Part shown: positions 6,767 through 6,864 of the stretch, one piece after another
Layout of the letters: each line of letters starts with the position of its first letter
How positions within the stretch are numbered: position 1 is the stretch's first letter
Assembly: GCF_031082345.1 (NCBI RefSeq)
Contig: NZ_JAVHLH010000158.1
Span: 1-6,864, forward strand
DNA from: Brevundimonas sp.
Lineage (GTDB): Bacteria > Pseudomonadota > Alphaproteobacteria > Caulobacterales > Caulobacteraceae
Length of the DNA stretch: 6,864 nt
Direction of reading: 5' to 3'
Translations under genes and position numbers: made by a program
Notes under the pieces: model-generated
Seen by the model: only the letters and a program-made list of their open reading frames with translations
The model's database searches: none
Told to the model about the DNA's origin: nothing

Positions 6767-6793
6767 TGCACCCCATACTCAAAGCGAGGTGCA
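6767..6793 (-). other. Promoter-proximal leader stem-loop
   Basis: In the transcript UGCACCUC (6793-6786) pairs with GGGGUGCA (6774-6767): eight pairs, one of them U-G, enclosing an 11-base loop. It would form about 18 bases after the inferred transcription start. Possible roles are transcript stability or a protein-binding site; nothing in the sequence decides between them. Confidence 0.5.
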
Positions 6794-6817
6794 CAGCCGG
6801 TCCAACAAGAGTGGGGG

Positions 6818-6846
6818 CTTATGCAGATCGATTCCGCTTCCGTCAA
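6818..6846 (-). promoter_or_regulatory. Putative housekeeping sigma promoter of the S10-spc operon
   Basis: On the minus strand TTGACG (6846-6841) is followed after exactly 17 bases by CATAAG (6823-6818). The -35 hexamer is a near-consensus match and TTGACG is typical of alphaproteobacterial housekeeping promoters; the -10 hexamer is moderate. Directly downstream comes a C-rich discriminator (CCCCC), a feature of promoters for ribosome components under stringent (ppGpp) control, which is an inference here. Transcription would start near 6810-6812. A 6-bp inverted repeat (6834-6850) overlaps the -35 element. Confidence 0.62.
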
Positions 6847-6850
6847 GCGG
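6834..6850. repeat. Inverted repeat overlapping the -35 element
   Basis: CCGCTT and AAGCGG form a perfect 6-bp inverted repeat with a five-base centre. It covers the proposed -35 hexamer. It may be an operator, the remnant of a terminator of a gene beyond the right edge, or chance; it has no T-tract on either side. Confidence 0.35.
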
Positions 6851-6864
6851 CGAAACCGTGGCGA

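Larger units (their letters stand above)
6572..6810 (-). other. Leader (5' untranslated region) of the S10-spc operon
   Basis: Roughly 240 bases lie between the putative transcription start and the rpsJ ATG, with no recognisable protein and no tRNA that I could fold. In transcript order I see a stem-loop at 6793-6767, a terminator-like stem at 6708-6681 followed by five U, and three small hairpins at 6652-6638, 6636-6623 and 6603-6590. An 11-base direct repeat, CCGCGAAGGCC on the plus strand, occurs at 6641-6651 and 6697-6707. A long, structured leader at this position is where E. coli L4 exerts feedback on the S10 operon. The same kind of role is an inference here, since I do not recognise the enterobacterial L4-binding structure. 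Confidence 0.6.

Noticed and set aside
6572..6864. A tRNA, small RNA gene or partial upstream CDS in the right-hand 290 bases
   Set aside because: I could not fold a cloverleaf and saw no conserved protein fragment; a promoter plus leader explains the region better. The identity of the next gene to the right cannot be told from this window.

Overview
The window is one continuous ribosomal-protein gene cluster, the S10-spc superoperon, all on the minus strand and read from right to left. In order of transcription it holds rpsJ (S10), rplC (L3), rplD (L4), rplW (L23), rplB (L2), rpsS (S19), rplV (L22), rpsC (S3), rplP (L16), rpmC (L29), rpsQ (S17), rplN (L14), rplX (L24), rplE (L5) and the first 24 codons of rpsN (S14), which runs off the left edge. 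The gene order is the canonical bacterial one. The high G+C content and the protein sequences (S10 starting [19 protein letters not shown]14 starting MAKKSAVNRNEMVK, the L24 and L16 sequences) suggest an alphaproteobacterium, most likely of the Caulobacter/Brevundimonas/Phenylobacterium group. That assignment comes from recalled family sequences, not from a search.

Region by region: 6811-6850 carries a good promoter candidate (TTGACG, 17-base spacer, CATAAG) pointing into the operon. Bases 6572-6810 are an untranslated leader of about 240 bases with no convincing gene but with several stem-loops. One is terminator-like and shares its 3' arm with a second possible pairing. Bases 94-6571 are fourteen complete genes packed with gaps of 21 bases or less. 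Five junctions overlap by one or four bases (TAATG, TGATG or ATGA), and several Shine-Dalgarno sequences lie across the stop codon of the preceding gene, so translational coupling is likely throughout. Bases 1-73 are the start of rpsN. No internal terminator or promoter is evident, and the S10 and spc parts are joined with only 18 bases between rpsQ and rplN.

The products build both subunits. S10, S19, S3, S17 and S14 go to the 30S subunit, and L3, L4, L23, L2, L22, L16, L29, L14, L24 and L5 to the 50S. L4, L22 and L23 line the exit tunnel or its mouth, L2 and L3 support the peptidyl-transferase centre, and S3 shapes the mRNA entry. S10 is also NusE, the transcription antitermination factor. 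All visible key residues are intact and I see no frameshift or pseudogene. I see no novel system in the coding part. The one region that merits a second look is the rpsJ leader, which has the look of a regulatory 5' UTR and may carry an attenuator. C-terminal tails on L3, L4, S3 and L16 are minor points of interest.
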